The position numbers and the translations under genes are program-made. Under the pieces are notes generated by a model. That model saw nothing but the letters and a program-made list of their open reading frames with translations. It made no database searches and was not told the DNA's origin. Shown piece after piece: positions 23,589 to 29,957 of a stretch of 37,767 nucleotides of DNA (its first letter is position 1; every line of letters begins with the position of its first letter). This DNA comes from Meiothermus granaticius NBRC 107808 (lineage in GTDB: Bacteria > Deinococcota > Deinococci > Deinococcales > Thermaceae), in NCBI RefSeq assembly GCF_003574355.1, contig NZ_QWLB01000032.1, positions 1 to 37,767 on the forward strand, written 5' to 3'.

Positions 23589-24148
23589 AACGCCACTCCT
23601 TTCAACAGCACCTCTGATAAGTGGTTAAGATATGCTTCCCGTGGAAACTCGAGCTGCGGGTTACAGGCCAGAGCCGCAATGGTGGCCGCGGTCAACTCCA
23701 CGTCCAGCTCTGGGCGCACCTCGCCTCGCTGCTGCCCGCTCTCCACCAGACGCTCCAGCAGGTCTTGAAGGTGCTGGTGGAGGCCCCTGAGCCAGCCCTG
23801 GGTGTTCTCGGGCTGTGCCTCCCGGGCCACCGCGGCCCATAACCCCCGCCACTCCTCAACCCAACTCACCCGCAGCCGCAAGAACTCGCCCAAGCGCTGG
23901 GCAAACGAACCCTGGCGCTCCACCACTTCCTCCACTTTCCGGTAAAAGGAAAGGGTTCGGTGCTCGATAAGCGCCTTCAAAAGGTCCTGTTTGTCCTGAA
24001 AGTAAAGATAAACCGTCCCTTTACCGACTTCGGCTTCTTTGGCGACTTCCTCGACTTTTAGGCCAGAGAGTCCGCGCTCTCTCAGAACTTGGATGGTGGC
24101 CTCGAGGATGGCTTCGCGTTTGGGGGCGGTTCGAGCCTCCACGGTCAC
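23585..24148 (-). CDS. TetR-family transcriptional regulator
   Basis: This one-component repressor has an N-terminal helix-turn-helix (KREAILEATIQVLRERGLSG then VEEVAKEAEVGKGTVYLYFQ) with the family's conserved GTVYLYF recognition helix, and an all-helical ligand domain. I choose GTG 24148 (187 residues), because TACACT at 24157-24162 ends 8 nt upstream; a GTG at 24166 would add six residues and lies before that -10. The C-terminal domain (WLRGLHQHLQDLLERLVESGQQRGEVRPE) is of the broad fatty-acid/efflux regulator kind and gives no ligand. It overlaps carD and forms an operon with it. A near-palindrome at 24152-24167 could be its own operator. Confidence 0.9.
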   Translation of the reverse strand: MTVEARTAPKREAILEATIQVLRERGLSGLKVEEVAKEAEVGKGTVYLYFQDKQDLLKALIEHRTLSFYRKVEEVVERQGSFAQRLGEFLRLRVSWVEEWRGLWAAVAREAQPENTQGWLRGLHQHLQDLLERLVESGQQRGEVRPELDVELTAATIAALACNPQLEFPREAYLNHLSEVLLKGVAL

Positions 24149-24151
24149 GGC

Positions 24152-24167
24152 TATGAAGTGTATCACA
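24152..24167 (-). promoter_or_regulatory. TGTGA-N6-TCATA near-palindrome over the tetR -10
   Basis: On the minus strand the sequence TGTGATACACTTCATA contains the -10 TACACT (24157-24162) flanked by near-inverted TGTGA and TCATA. It resembles a CRP-type site in shape, or may be a TetR autoregulatory operator. Confidence 0.35.
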
Positions 24168-24283
24168 AAGGGTCGGCCTCAAGATGAGATGGGGGCGTTA
24201 CTGCTGGGAATACGTTGTCCCCCACAGGATTTACAAACCATTGCGGGCGGGGCTCCGGTTTGTTTTTGCCCTTGCGGCGCAAT

Positions 24284-24306
24284 TGATTATGTTTTTTACA
24301 AAATCA
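24284..24306. repeat. Imperfect inverted repeat TGATTATGT-N5-ACAAAATCA
   Basis: The arms match at 8 of 9 positions around TTTTT. It lies in the most AT-rich patch of the intergenic region, about midway between two divergent genes. It could be an operator or a transcript hairpin. Confidence 0.45.
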
Positions 24307-24398
24307 GGGATTTTCCGCTCATATAGGCGCAAACCCCCGATCTGCACGCCCTTATTGCCATAGAGGTCATAGGCACCCATCCCTCCAGGCATTCCCTT

Positions 24399-24404
24399 TA
24401 GACT
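24399..24404 (+). promoter_or_regulatory. Candidate -10 (TAGACT) for the DUF2227 gene
   Basis: TAGACT ends 6 nt before GTG 24411, again with no Shine-Dalgarno sequence. Confidence 0.45.
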
Positions 24405-24410
24405 GAGGCC

Positions 24411-24926
24411 GTGCCATCGGGACGCGTTCACGAAGCCATCAACCTGAGCGTGCTGGGGGTTGCCTGCGTGGCCTACATCGCCTATAAACCCAGCCTGGGT
24501 CTTTCTGAACCCTTGGCCCTGGCCTTCGCCGGGAGCTATCTGCTAGGGACTTTTCTGGTCACCCCTGACCTTGATCTGGCCGAGAACCGGGTCCGGGCCA
24601 AGGGGCGCTGGGGGGTGGTGGGGTTCTTTTGGATTCCCTATGGCCTGATGTTTGCCCACCGGGGCCTTTCCCATACCTGGTTGGCGGGCCCGCTCACTCG
24701 AGTGGCCTACATGGGCGTGGTGGGGTTTCTGCTGTACGGGCTGGCGCGGGCCCTGCTGGGTTACCTGGGGGTTCACCTCGAGCTAGGAGCCCATTGGCAA
24801 GCCCCGCCCAGCGATGTCCTGTGGGCCTTGGTGCTGGGGTACTACACCTCTCAGTGGCTTCACCTCATCGCCGATGGCATCTGGCCCGACACCGATTTTC
24901 GCTATGCCCGGCGGAGGCGGCGCTAA
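24411..24926 (+). CDS. DUF2227-like putative metal-binding membrane protein
   Basis: This 171-residue protein matches the DUF2227 pattern: PSGRVHEAINL at the start, TPDLDLAENR, HRGLSHTWLAGPL and SQWLHLIADGIWPD. Potential metal ligands are His7, Asp53, Asp55, His83, His88, His151 and Asp155. They sit between about four hydrophobic helices, so the likely site is within or at the membrane. The arrangement recalls membrane-bound phosphatase/hydrolase-like metalloproteins, but no activity is known to me. It starts with GTG 24411 and ends in RRRRR. The next gene starts 27 nt downstream and may be co-transcribed. Confidence 0.8.
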   Translation: MPSGRVHEAINLSVLGVACVAYIAYKPSLGLSEPLALAFAGSYLLGTFLVTPDLDLAENRVRAKGRWGVVGFFWIPYGLMFAHRGLSHTWLAGPLTRVAYMGVVGFLLYGLARALLGYLGVHLELGAHWQAPPSDVLWALVLGYYTSQWLHLIADGIWPDTDFRYARRRRR

Positions 24927-24953
24927 ACCCCTCCGCGGGTGGAATGGAGCCTT

Positions 24954-25460
24954 ATGCCAAACGCAGCCTTTTGGATCGAGCGCCTGGGCCTCGAGCCCCA
25001 TCCCGAGGGAGGGTATTACCGACAAACCTACCGCTCGGCAGAAACCGTCTCCAACCTACCCCCGCGCTATGGTGGGCCTCGAGCCTTCTCCACCGCGATC
25101 TATTTCCTGCTCGAGCAGCCCCAGGTTTCGGCCTTTCACCGGATCGCTTCCGATGAGGTCTGGCACTTTTACCAGGGAGACCCCCTCACGGTCTGGATGA
25201 TCTCTCCCGAAGGCGAGCTTTCCACCCTTCACCTGGGGCCCCAGCTGGAGGCCGGGCAGGTTTTTCAGGGGGTGGTTCCGGCGGGTTACTGGTTTGCCGC
25301 CACCCTGGCCCCGTCGGGCCGCTATGCCCTGGTGGGGTGTACGGTGGCCCCAGGGTTCGAGTTCGCCGATTTCGAGCTGGGCCAGCGCGAGAGGCTGGTC
25401 CGCCTTTATCCGCACCACGCGGAGCTGGTCCGCCGCCTTACCCCCGAAACGAGCCGCTAG
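24954..25460 (+). CDS. DUF985 (cupin_5) family protein
   Basis: This 168-residue cupin has the family opening LGLEPHPEGGYYRQTYRSAETV, then AIYFLLEQPQVSAFHRIASDEVWHFYQGDPL, where the beta-barrel metal or ligand pocket usually lies, and the closing VAPGFEFADFELGQRERL. DUF985 proteins are small beta-barrels of unproven function. I choose ATG 24954 with TGGAG 6 nt upstream, not GTG 24939. Its last 23 nt overlap the end of the convergent lacI-type gene. Confidence 0.88.
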   Translation: MPNAAFWIERLGLEPHPEGGYYRQTYRSAETVSNLPPRYGGPRAFSTAIYFLLEQPQVSAFHRIASDEVWHFYQGDPLTVWMISPEGELSTLHLGPQLEAGQVFQGVVPAGYWFAATLAPSGRYALVGCTVAPGFEFADFELGQRERLVRLYPHHAELVRRLTPETSR

Positions 25461-26475
25461 ACTCCCGCAGCACAAGATGGGTGGGCAAGGTGGGGGGGGG
25501 CTCGAGCGGCTCCTGGCGCAGTTGCGCCAGCAGCAAGCGACCGGCCCAGACCCCCTTTTCCAGCAGGGGTTGATGCACCGTGGTCAGGGCCGGAATGGTC
25601 CGCCTGGCCTCGGGGATATCGTCAAAGCCGACCACCGAGAGGTCTTCCGGCACCCGCAACCCCATCTGCCGGGCCGCATCCAGCACCCCCAGGGCCAGCT
25701 GGTCGCTCATGCATAGCAGCGCGCTGGGACGCGGCTTTAGGCTCAACAAATCCCGTGCGGCCCGTGCGCCTTCGCTGGGCAGGTTCTCAGCAACCTCTAG
25801 CACCTGCATCCAAGCCCCTGTCCCTGGCAAAGCCCCCTCGTACCCCTGCAGCCGAGCCCTCGAGGCGTTGCAGCAGGAAAGGTTGGCCGCATCCGCCCCC
25901 CCAAGCGGCAGGGCCACCACCCCCAATCGGGTATGCCCCAGGCCCAACAGGTGAGCCGCGGCCGCCTGGGCTCCACCGAGGTCGTCGACCCTTACCGCAG
26001 GAAACCCTGCTCGACCGGGGTGGTCTACAAACACCGTGGGCAAACCGCGCTCGAGCACCCGCTCCACCAGCGCATCGTGCTCAAAGAGCGAATACACCAC
26101 AAAACCATCCACCGCCGCGGTACGCACTAGGGCATCGTCCACCGTACGCCGCGGCACCAGGAGCAAGCCCAGGCTGGCGGCCTCGATCACCGAGCTCAGC
26201 CCCTGCATGAACAGGGCTGCTACCGGATCGGCAAAGGGGTAGGAGAGGCTATCCCCGTACAGAACCCCTACTGCCCCCACCTGTCCCCGCCGCAGTCCAC
26301 GGGCCAGCGGATGGGGGGAGTACCCGAGCTGCCGGGCCACCTCGAGTACCCGCTCGCGCAGCCCAGGCGAGAGTTGATCCGGGCGATTGTAGGCGTTGGA
26401 AACCGTGGAAGGCGAAACCCCGGCGGCCTCGGCCACGTCCCGCAGGGTTGTGCGGCGCTTTGGGTTGACAGGCAT
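25438..26475 (-). CDS. LacI-family transcriptional regulator
   Basis: This 345-residue repressor has the classical N-terminal helix-turn-helix (TLRDVAEAAGVSPSTVSNAYN), the hinge helix region (LARGLRRGQ) and a periplasmic-binding-protein-like sugar domain (ALLCMSDQLALGVL, DLSVVGFDDIPEARRTIPALTTVHQP). It is divergent from the isomerase-dehydrogenase-MFS operon and probably represses both itself and that operon through the palindrome at 26494-26520. TAACAT at 26483-26488 ends 7 nt before ATG 26475, so its transcript is likely leaderless. The ligand is presumably the sugar or polyol handled by the operon. Confidence 0.93.
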   Translation of the reverse strand: MPVNPKRRTTLRDVAEAAGVSPSTVSNAYNRPDQLSPGLRERVLEVARQLGYSPHPLARGLRRGQVGAVGVLYGDSLSYPFADPVAALFMQGLSSVIEAASLGLLLVPRRTVDDALVRTAAVDGFVVYSLFEHDALVERVLERGLPTVFVDHPGRAGFPAVRVDDLGGAQAAAAHLLGLGHTRLGVVALPLGGADAANLSCCNASRARLQGYEGALPGTGAWMQVLEVAENLPSEGARAARDLLSLKPRPSALLCMSDQLALGVLDAARQMGLRVPEDLSVVGFDDIPEARRTIPALTTVHQPLLEKGVWAGRLLLAQLRQEPLEPPPTLPTHLVLRESSGSFRG

Positions 26476-26482
26476 CGGCCTT

Positions 26483-26488
26483 ATGTTA
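26483..26488 (-). promoter_or_regulatory. Candidate -10 (TAACAT) of the lacI-type gene
   Basis: TAACAT ends 7 nt before the ATG on the minus strand. A TTTACT -35 at 26506-26511 (17-bp spacer) falls inside the operator palindrome. Confidence 0.5.
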
Positions 26489-26493
26489 GACTA

Positions 26494-26520
26494 CTGAAAC
26501 GATTTAGTAAATCGGTTTAG
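26494..26520. promoter_or_regulatory. 27-bp palindromic operator between lacI-type gene and sugar operon
   Basis: The inner 15 bp, CGATTTA-G-TAAATCG, are a perfect palindrome centred on 26507. Outer arms CTGAAA and GGTTTAG extend it imperfectly to 27 bp. It covers the -35 region of the lacI-type gene and abuts TAGATA (26518-26523), a possible -10 of the plus-strand operon. Confidence 0.65.
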
Positions 26521-26532
26521 ATAGGGGGCATA

Positions 26533-27522
26533 ATGAAACTGGGCGTGTTCAACCCAATCTTTGGCAACCTCAGTCTGAAGGAGTTGCTAGAAACCCTGCC
26601 CGCGCTGGGCCTCGAGGCCGTCGAGTTGCGCAGCGGGCCGGTAGACCGGCGCGAAATTGCCGCCGGGCGGTATCCCGGCCAAGCCCAATGCGACCCCGAG
26701 GTGCTGCTGGCCGACCGGGGTAAGCTCGAGGCTTTCCGGAGCGCCTTTGATGCGGCTGGAATTCAGATCAGCGCTTATTCCTGCCACGGCAATCCGGTGC
26801 ACCCCAACCGCAGTCAGGCCGAGGTGTACCACGCGGCCTTTGAGCGCAGCGTGCGCCTGGCCGAAGCCACCGCGGTGGAGGTGGTGGTGGTGTTCTCCGG
26901 CACCCCTGGGGGCTCCCCTCAGGACCCCACCCCCAACTGGATCACCTATACCTGGCCTCCGGAGTATGCCGAGGCCCTCGAGTACCAGTGGAATGAGGTT
27001 CTGATCCCCTACTGGAAAAAGGCGGCGGCTTTTGCCCGGGCCCATGGGGTCAAAATCGCGGTCGAGGCCCATCCGGGCTTTAGCGTGTACAACCTGGGCA
27101 GCTTCTTGCGCCTGCGCGAAGCGGTAGGCGAGACCATCGGGCTGAACTTCGACCCTTCCCACCTGTTCTGGCAGGGCGTGGATGTGGTGCGGATGATTCG
27201 CGCACTGGAGGGCATGATCTACCATGTTCACGCCAAGGACACCTACCTCGACCCGGTCAATCTCCCGGTCAAGGGGGTTCTCGACCTCTCCCCAGAGCTC
27301 AAAGACCGCCCGTGGTATTTCCGCAGCGTGGGCTACGGCATGGGGGAGAAGGTTTGGCGCGACATCGTGAGCGCATTGCGCACCAGCGGCTATGACTACG
27401 TGCTGTCGATCGAGCATGAAGACGCCTTGGCCTCGAGGGTGGAAGGGGTGAAGAAGGCCATCGGTGTGCTTAGGCAGGCCATCCTCAGCGAAGCAGCCGG
27501 CGGCACCAGCTGGAGCGTGTAA
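26533..27522 (+). CDS. Sugar phosphate isomerase/epimerase family protein (TIM barrel)
   Basis: This 329-residue xylose-isomerase-like TIM barrel has the usual metal ligands of the family: Glu178 (AVEAHPG), Asp207 and His210 (FDPSHLFW), His233 (HVHAKD) and Glu294 (SIEHED). Such proteins isomerise, epimerise or dehydrate sugars and inositol derivatives (IolE-like). The start ATG 26533 follows a weak GGGGG. It is the first gene after the LacI operator, and the dehydrogenase and transporter genes follow, so it belongs to a carbohydrate uptake and conversion operon. The substrate cannot be read from sequence. Confidence 0.9.
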   Translation: MKLGVFNPIFGNLSLKELLETLPALGLEAVELRSGPVDRREIAAGRYPGQAQCDPEVLLADRGKLEAFRSAFDAAGIQISAYSCHGNPVHPNRSQAEVYHAAFERSVRLAEATAVEVVVVFSGTPGGSPQDPTPNWITYTWPPEYAEALEYQWNEVLIPYWKKAAAFARAHGVKIAVEAHPGFSVYNLGSFLRLREAVGETIGLNFDPSHLFWQGVDVVRMIRALEGMIYHVHAKDTYLDPVNLPVKGVLDLSPELKDRPWYFRSVGYGMGEKVWRDIVSALRTSGYDYVLSIEHEDALASRVEGVKKAIGVLRQAILSEAAGGTSWSV

Positions 27523-27567
27523 CCGGCAGCCCCAGGCCTCAACCCCCTTTCAGGAGCCCATACGCGT

Positions 27568-28653
27568 ATGCCCCGCAAATCTAAGGTTTCCCCCAAGTCT
27601 GAACCCAATACCTATGGCGGCCCCCGCCTCGAGACCCCCGGTGCCCCCCTGCGCGTAGGCATTGTCGGGGCTGGAGGCATCGCCAACCAACACTACCGCG
27701 GCTACCAGGCCGCCGGGGCCGAGGTAGTGGCTTTTGCCGACCCCTACGCCCCCACCCGCAAACGCCGGGAACAGGAATGGGGCATCCCCGGCTATGCCAG
27801 CGTGGACGATCTGTTGGAACACGTTGCGGTGGAAGCCATCTCGGTCTGCTCTCCCAACGCTTTTCACGCCGAGGCCACCCTCAAAGCCGCCCAGGCCGGA
27901 AAACACATCCTGTGCGAGAAGCCGCTCTCGATGAGCCTAGAGCAGTGTCAGGCCATGATCCAAGCCGCCCAGCGCGCTGGGGTGGTGCTGCAAACCGGCC
28001 ATCACCTGCGCTCCAACCTGCTGGTCGAGCGGGCTCGAGACCTGATTCGCTCGGGCGCCATTGGCAGGGTGACCTTCATCCGGCTGCGCCAGGCCCACGA
28101 CTGGGGGGGAAACAAAACCGTAGCCCCCTCTTTCGGGCTCAAGGCCAACTCCGGGGGAGGAACCATGCTGGACAATGGCTGCCACATGTTCGATCTGGCC
28201 CGCTTCTTCGGGGGCGAGGTGGCCAATGTGTTCGCCCGAATCGCCACGCTGGGTTTCCCCATCGAGGTTGAAGACGTATCCTTGGCCAGCCTCGAGTTTG
28301 CCTCGGGGGCCCTGGGCTCGGTGGAGAATGCCTGGACGGCCACTGGCTGGGAGGAAGGTTTCTGGGTTTACGGCACCGAGGGCGCCCTGGAGTGCACCAA
28401 CCGCCTGGGCAAACGGGTGCTGCGCCACGCCTACCGCCGCTCCCTCGGAACCACCTGGGACAAGCTCGATGAAACCCTCTACAGCTTTGCCGATGAAGGC
28501 GGCCACAGCCGAGAGATCGTTCATTTCATTCGCTCCATCCGTGAGGGCGCCCCGGTAGTATGCACCGGCGAGGACGGTATGGAAGCGGTGCGGCTGGTAC
28601 TCACCGCCTACGAGAGCGCCCAGCAGGGCAGGCCCCTTGCGGTGCGCCGATGA
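27568..28653 (+). CDS. Gfo/Idh/MocA-family NAD(P)-dependent dehydrogenase
   Basis: This 361-residue oxidoreductase has a Rossmann motif near residue 33 (VGIVGAGGIANQHY), the EKP motif (Glu117, Lys118, Pro119) with the conserved lysine, and GGGTMLDNGCHMFDLARFF with the catalytic-region Asp and His. The family oxidises hydroxyl groups on sugars and inositols. An unusual N-terminal extension of about 28 residues, rich in Lys, Pro and Ser, precedes the Rossmann fold; an internal start could remove it, but AGGAG at 10 nt supports ATG 27568. The next gene overlaps its stop (ATGA). Confidence 0.92.
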   Translation: MPRKSKVSPKSEPNTYGGPRLETPGAPLRVGIVGAGGIANQHYRGYQAAGAEVVAFADPYAPTRKRREQEWGIPGYASVDDLLEHVAVEAISVCSPNAFHAEATLKAAQAGKHILCEKPLSMSLEQCQAMIQAAQRAGVVLQTGHHLRSNLLVERARDLIRSGAIGRVTFIRLRQAHDWGGNKTVAPSFGLKANSGGGTMLDNGCHMFDLARFFGGEVANVFARIATLGFPIEVEDVSLASLEFASGALGSVENAWTATGWEEGFWVYGTEGALECTNRLGKRVLRHAYRRSLGTTWDKLDETLYSFADEGGHSREIVHFIRSIREGAPVVCTGEDGMEAVRLVLTAYESAQQGRPLAVRR

Positions 28654-29798
28654 GCCTGATTCACCCCCTGCCCCACCTGGCCCAGGCCCGAATCGCCACC
28701 TACACCCTCTTCTTCATCTGTGGTGTGCTCTTGGCGGCTTGGGTCTCGAGGATCCCCGCCATCAAAGCCCATCTGGGGCTCGAGACCGGCGAGCTGGGCT
28801 TGGTGCTCTTGGGCGGTCCGCTGGGATTGGTGAGTGCAATGCCGCTGACCGGGGCCGCCCTTGCCCGCCTGGGCAGCCGCCGGGTGGTTACGGCGGCCTC
28901 CTTGGCCTGTGCCCTGGCCCTGCCGCTGCTGGCCTGGGCCCCCAACGGCTGGGCCTTGGCCCTGGCCCTTTTCCTCTTTGGATTCTTCAATGCCGCCATG
29001 GATATCTCCATGAACGCCCAGGCGGTCGAGGTTGAGCGGCAGCAGGGAAAGCCCATCATGTCCAGCTTTCATGCCCTGTTTAGCCTGGGGGGACTGATCG
29101 GGGCGGCGCTGGGAGGAGGTGCGGCAGCCGTGGGTCTGGGGCCTGCTGGCTTCTTTAGCCTGGTGGCCTTAGGCTCCATCCTTTGGCTGGCCTGGGCCAC
29201 CCGTGTGCTGCTGCCTACCCCACCCTCCCCACCTGGCCCGCTTTTTGTCTGGCCTCGAGGGGTGCTGTTGGGGCTGGGGCTGATCGTATTCTGCACCGGG
29301 TTGGGCGAGGGCGCGGTCGGGGATTGGAGCGCGGTGTTTATGCGCCAGGAGCTCGGGAGCAGCGAGGCTGTGGCCGCACTGGCCTTCTCGGCTTTCTCGG
29401 TGGCGATGGTGGTTGGCCGCTTGAGCGGAGATTGGCTTAACGAACGCTTTGGAGCGGTGTGGCTGGGAAGGGTGGGGGGGGTGCTGGCGGCTGCGGGGTT
29501 TGGGGTGACGCTCCTCTCGAGCCATCCTCAGGGGGCCATGCTGGGCTTCGTGCTGGTCGGGCTGGGCTACTGCACCCTGTTCCCGCTGGCCTTCAGCGCT
29601 GCGGGGAATACCCCAGGCATCAGTCCCGGCCTGGCCCTGGCCTCGGTAGCCACGCTGGGTTACCTGGGCTTCCTGGTAGGGCCCCCGCTGATCGGTCTGG
29701 TGGCCCATGTCAGCTCGCTGCGGGTTTCGTTCGCTCTGGTGGCCCTGCTGGCGCTGCTGATCTCTTGGATGGCCGGACTGCTGCGCCCTCGAGCATAA
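28650..29798 (+). CDS. MFS transporter
   Basis: This 382-residue, Gly/Leu/Ala-rich membrane protein has about 12 predicted helices and a motif A-like loop after helix 2 (GAALARLGSRRVV). The halves resemble the YbjJ/FucP branch of the major facilitator superfamily (ISMNAQAVEVERQQGKPIMSSFHALFSLGG). ATG 28650 overlaps the dehydrogenase stop by 4 nt, so the two are translated together. It probably imports the operon's sugar or exports a product. A 6-bp hairpin follows at 29806-29823, too weak to call a terminator. Confidence 0.9.
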   Translation: MSLIHPLPHLAQARIATYTLFFICGVLLAAWVSRIPAIKAHLGLETGELGLVLLGGPLGLVSAMPLTGAALARLGSRRVVTAASLACALALPLLAWAPNGWALALALFLFGFFNAAMDISMNAQAVEVERQQGKPIMSSFHALFSLGGLIGAALGGGAAAVGLGPAGFFSLVALGSILWLAWATRVLLPTPPSPPGPLFVWPRGVLLGLGLIVFCTGLGEGAVGDWSAVFMRQELGSSEAVAALAFSAFSVAMVVGRLSGDWLNERFGAVWLGRVGGVLAAAGFGVTLLSSHPQGAMLGFVLVGLGYCTLFPLAFSAAGNTPGISPGLALASVATLGYLGFLVGPPLIGLVAHVSSLRVSFALVALLALLISWMAGLLRPRA

Positions 29799-29941
29799 CC
29801 CCCCCCGTGACTCCGTCGTCACGCCAAACCCCAGGGGCATAACGGAGCGCTTCCCCGATGCTGCAGCACTCCAGCGGCAGACATAACCCTCCAGGTTCGG
29901 ATGGCTGTGAGATTTATCAGGCTGGATTGAGGCGCGCATAG

Positions 29942-29947
29942 TACAAT
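29942..29947 (+). promoter_or_regulatory. Candidate -10 (TACAAT) for the wzc-like gene
   Basis: TACAAT ends 10 nt before ATG 29958. The preceding 140 bp after the MFS gene hold no other feature I can support. Confidence 0.4.
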
Positions 29948-29957
29948 TTCCCCTTAG

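Larger units (their letters stand above)
24149..24410. other. 262-bp intergenic region between tetR-carD and DUF2227
   Basis: It holds the divergent promoters of tetR (24157-24162) and of the DUF2227 gene (TAGACT 24399-24404, 6 nt before its GTG). It also holds an AT-rich imperfect palindrome TGATTATGT-N5-ACAAAATCA (24284-24306). A 66-codon minus-strand frame crosses it, but I find no support for it as a gene. Confidence 0.5.

Noticed and set aside
24231-24431. A 66-codon minus-strand frame in the tetR/DUF2227 gap
   Set aside because: It overlaps the promoter and start of the DUF2227 gene and runs through AT-rich regulatory sequence, without a recognisable ribosome binding site or domain.
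29806-29823. CGTGAC/GTCACG hairpin after the MFS gene
   Set aside because: Only 6 bp with no T-run; too weak to call a terminator.
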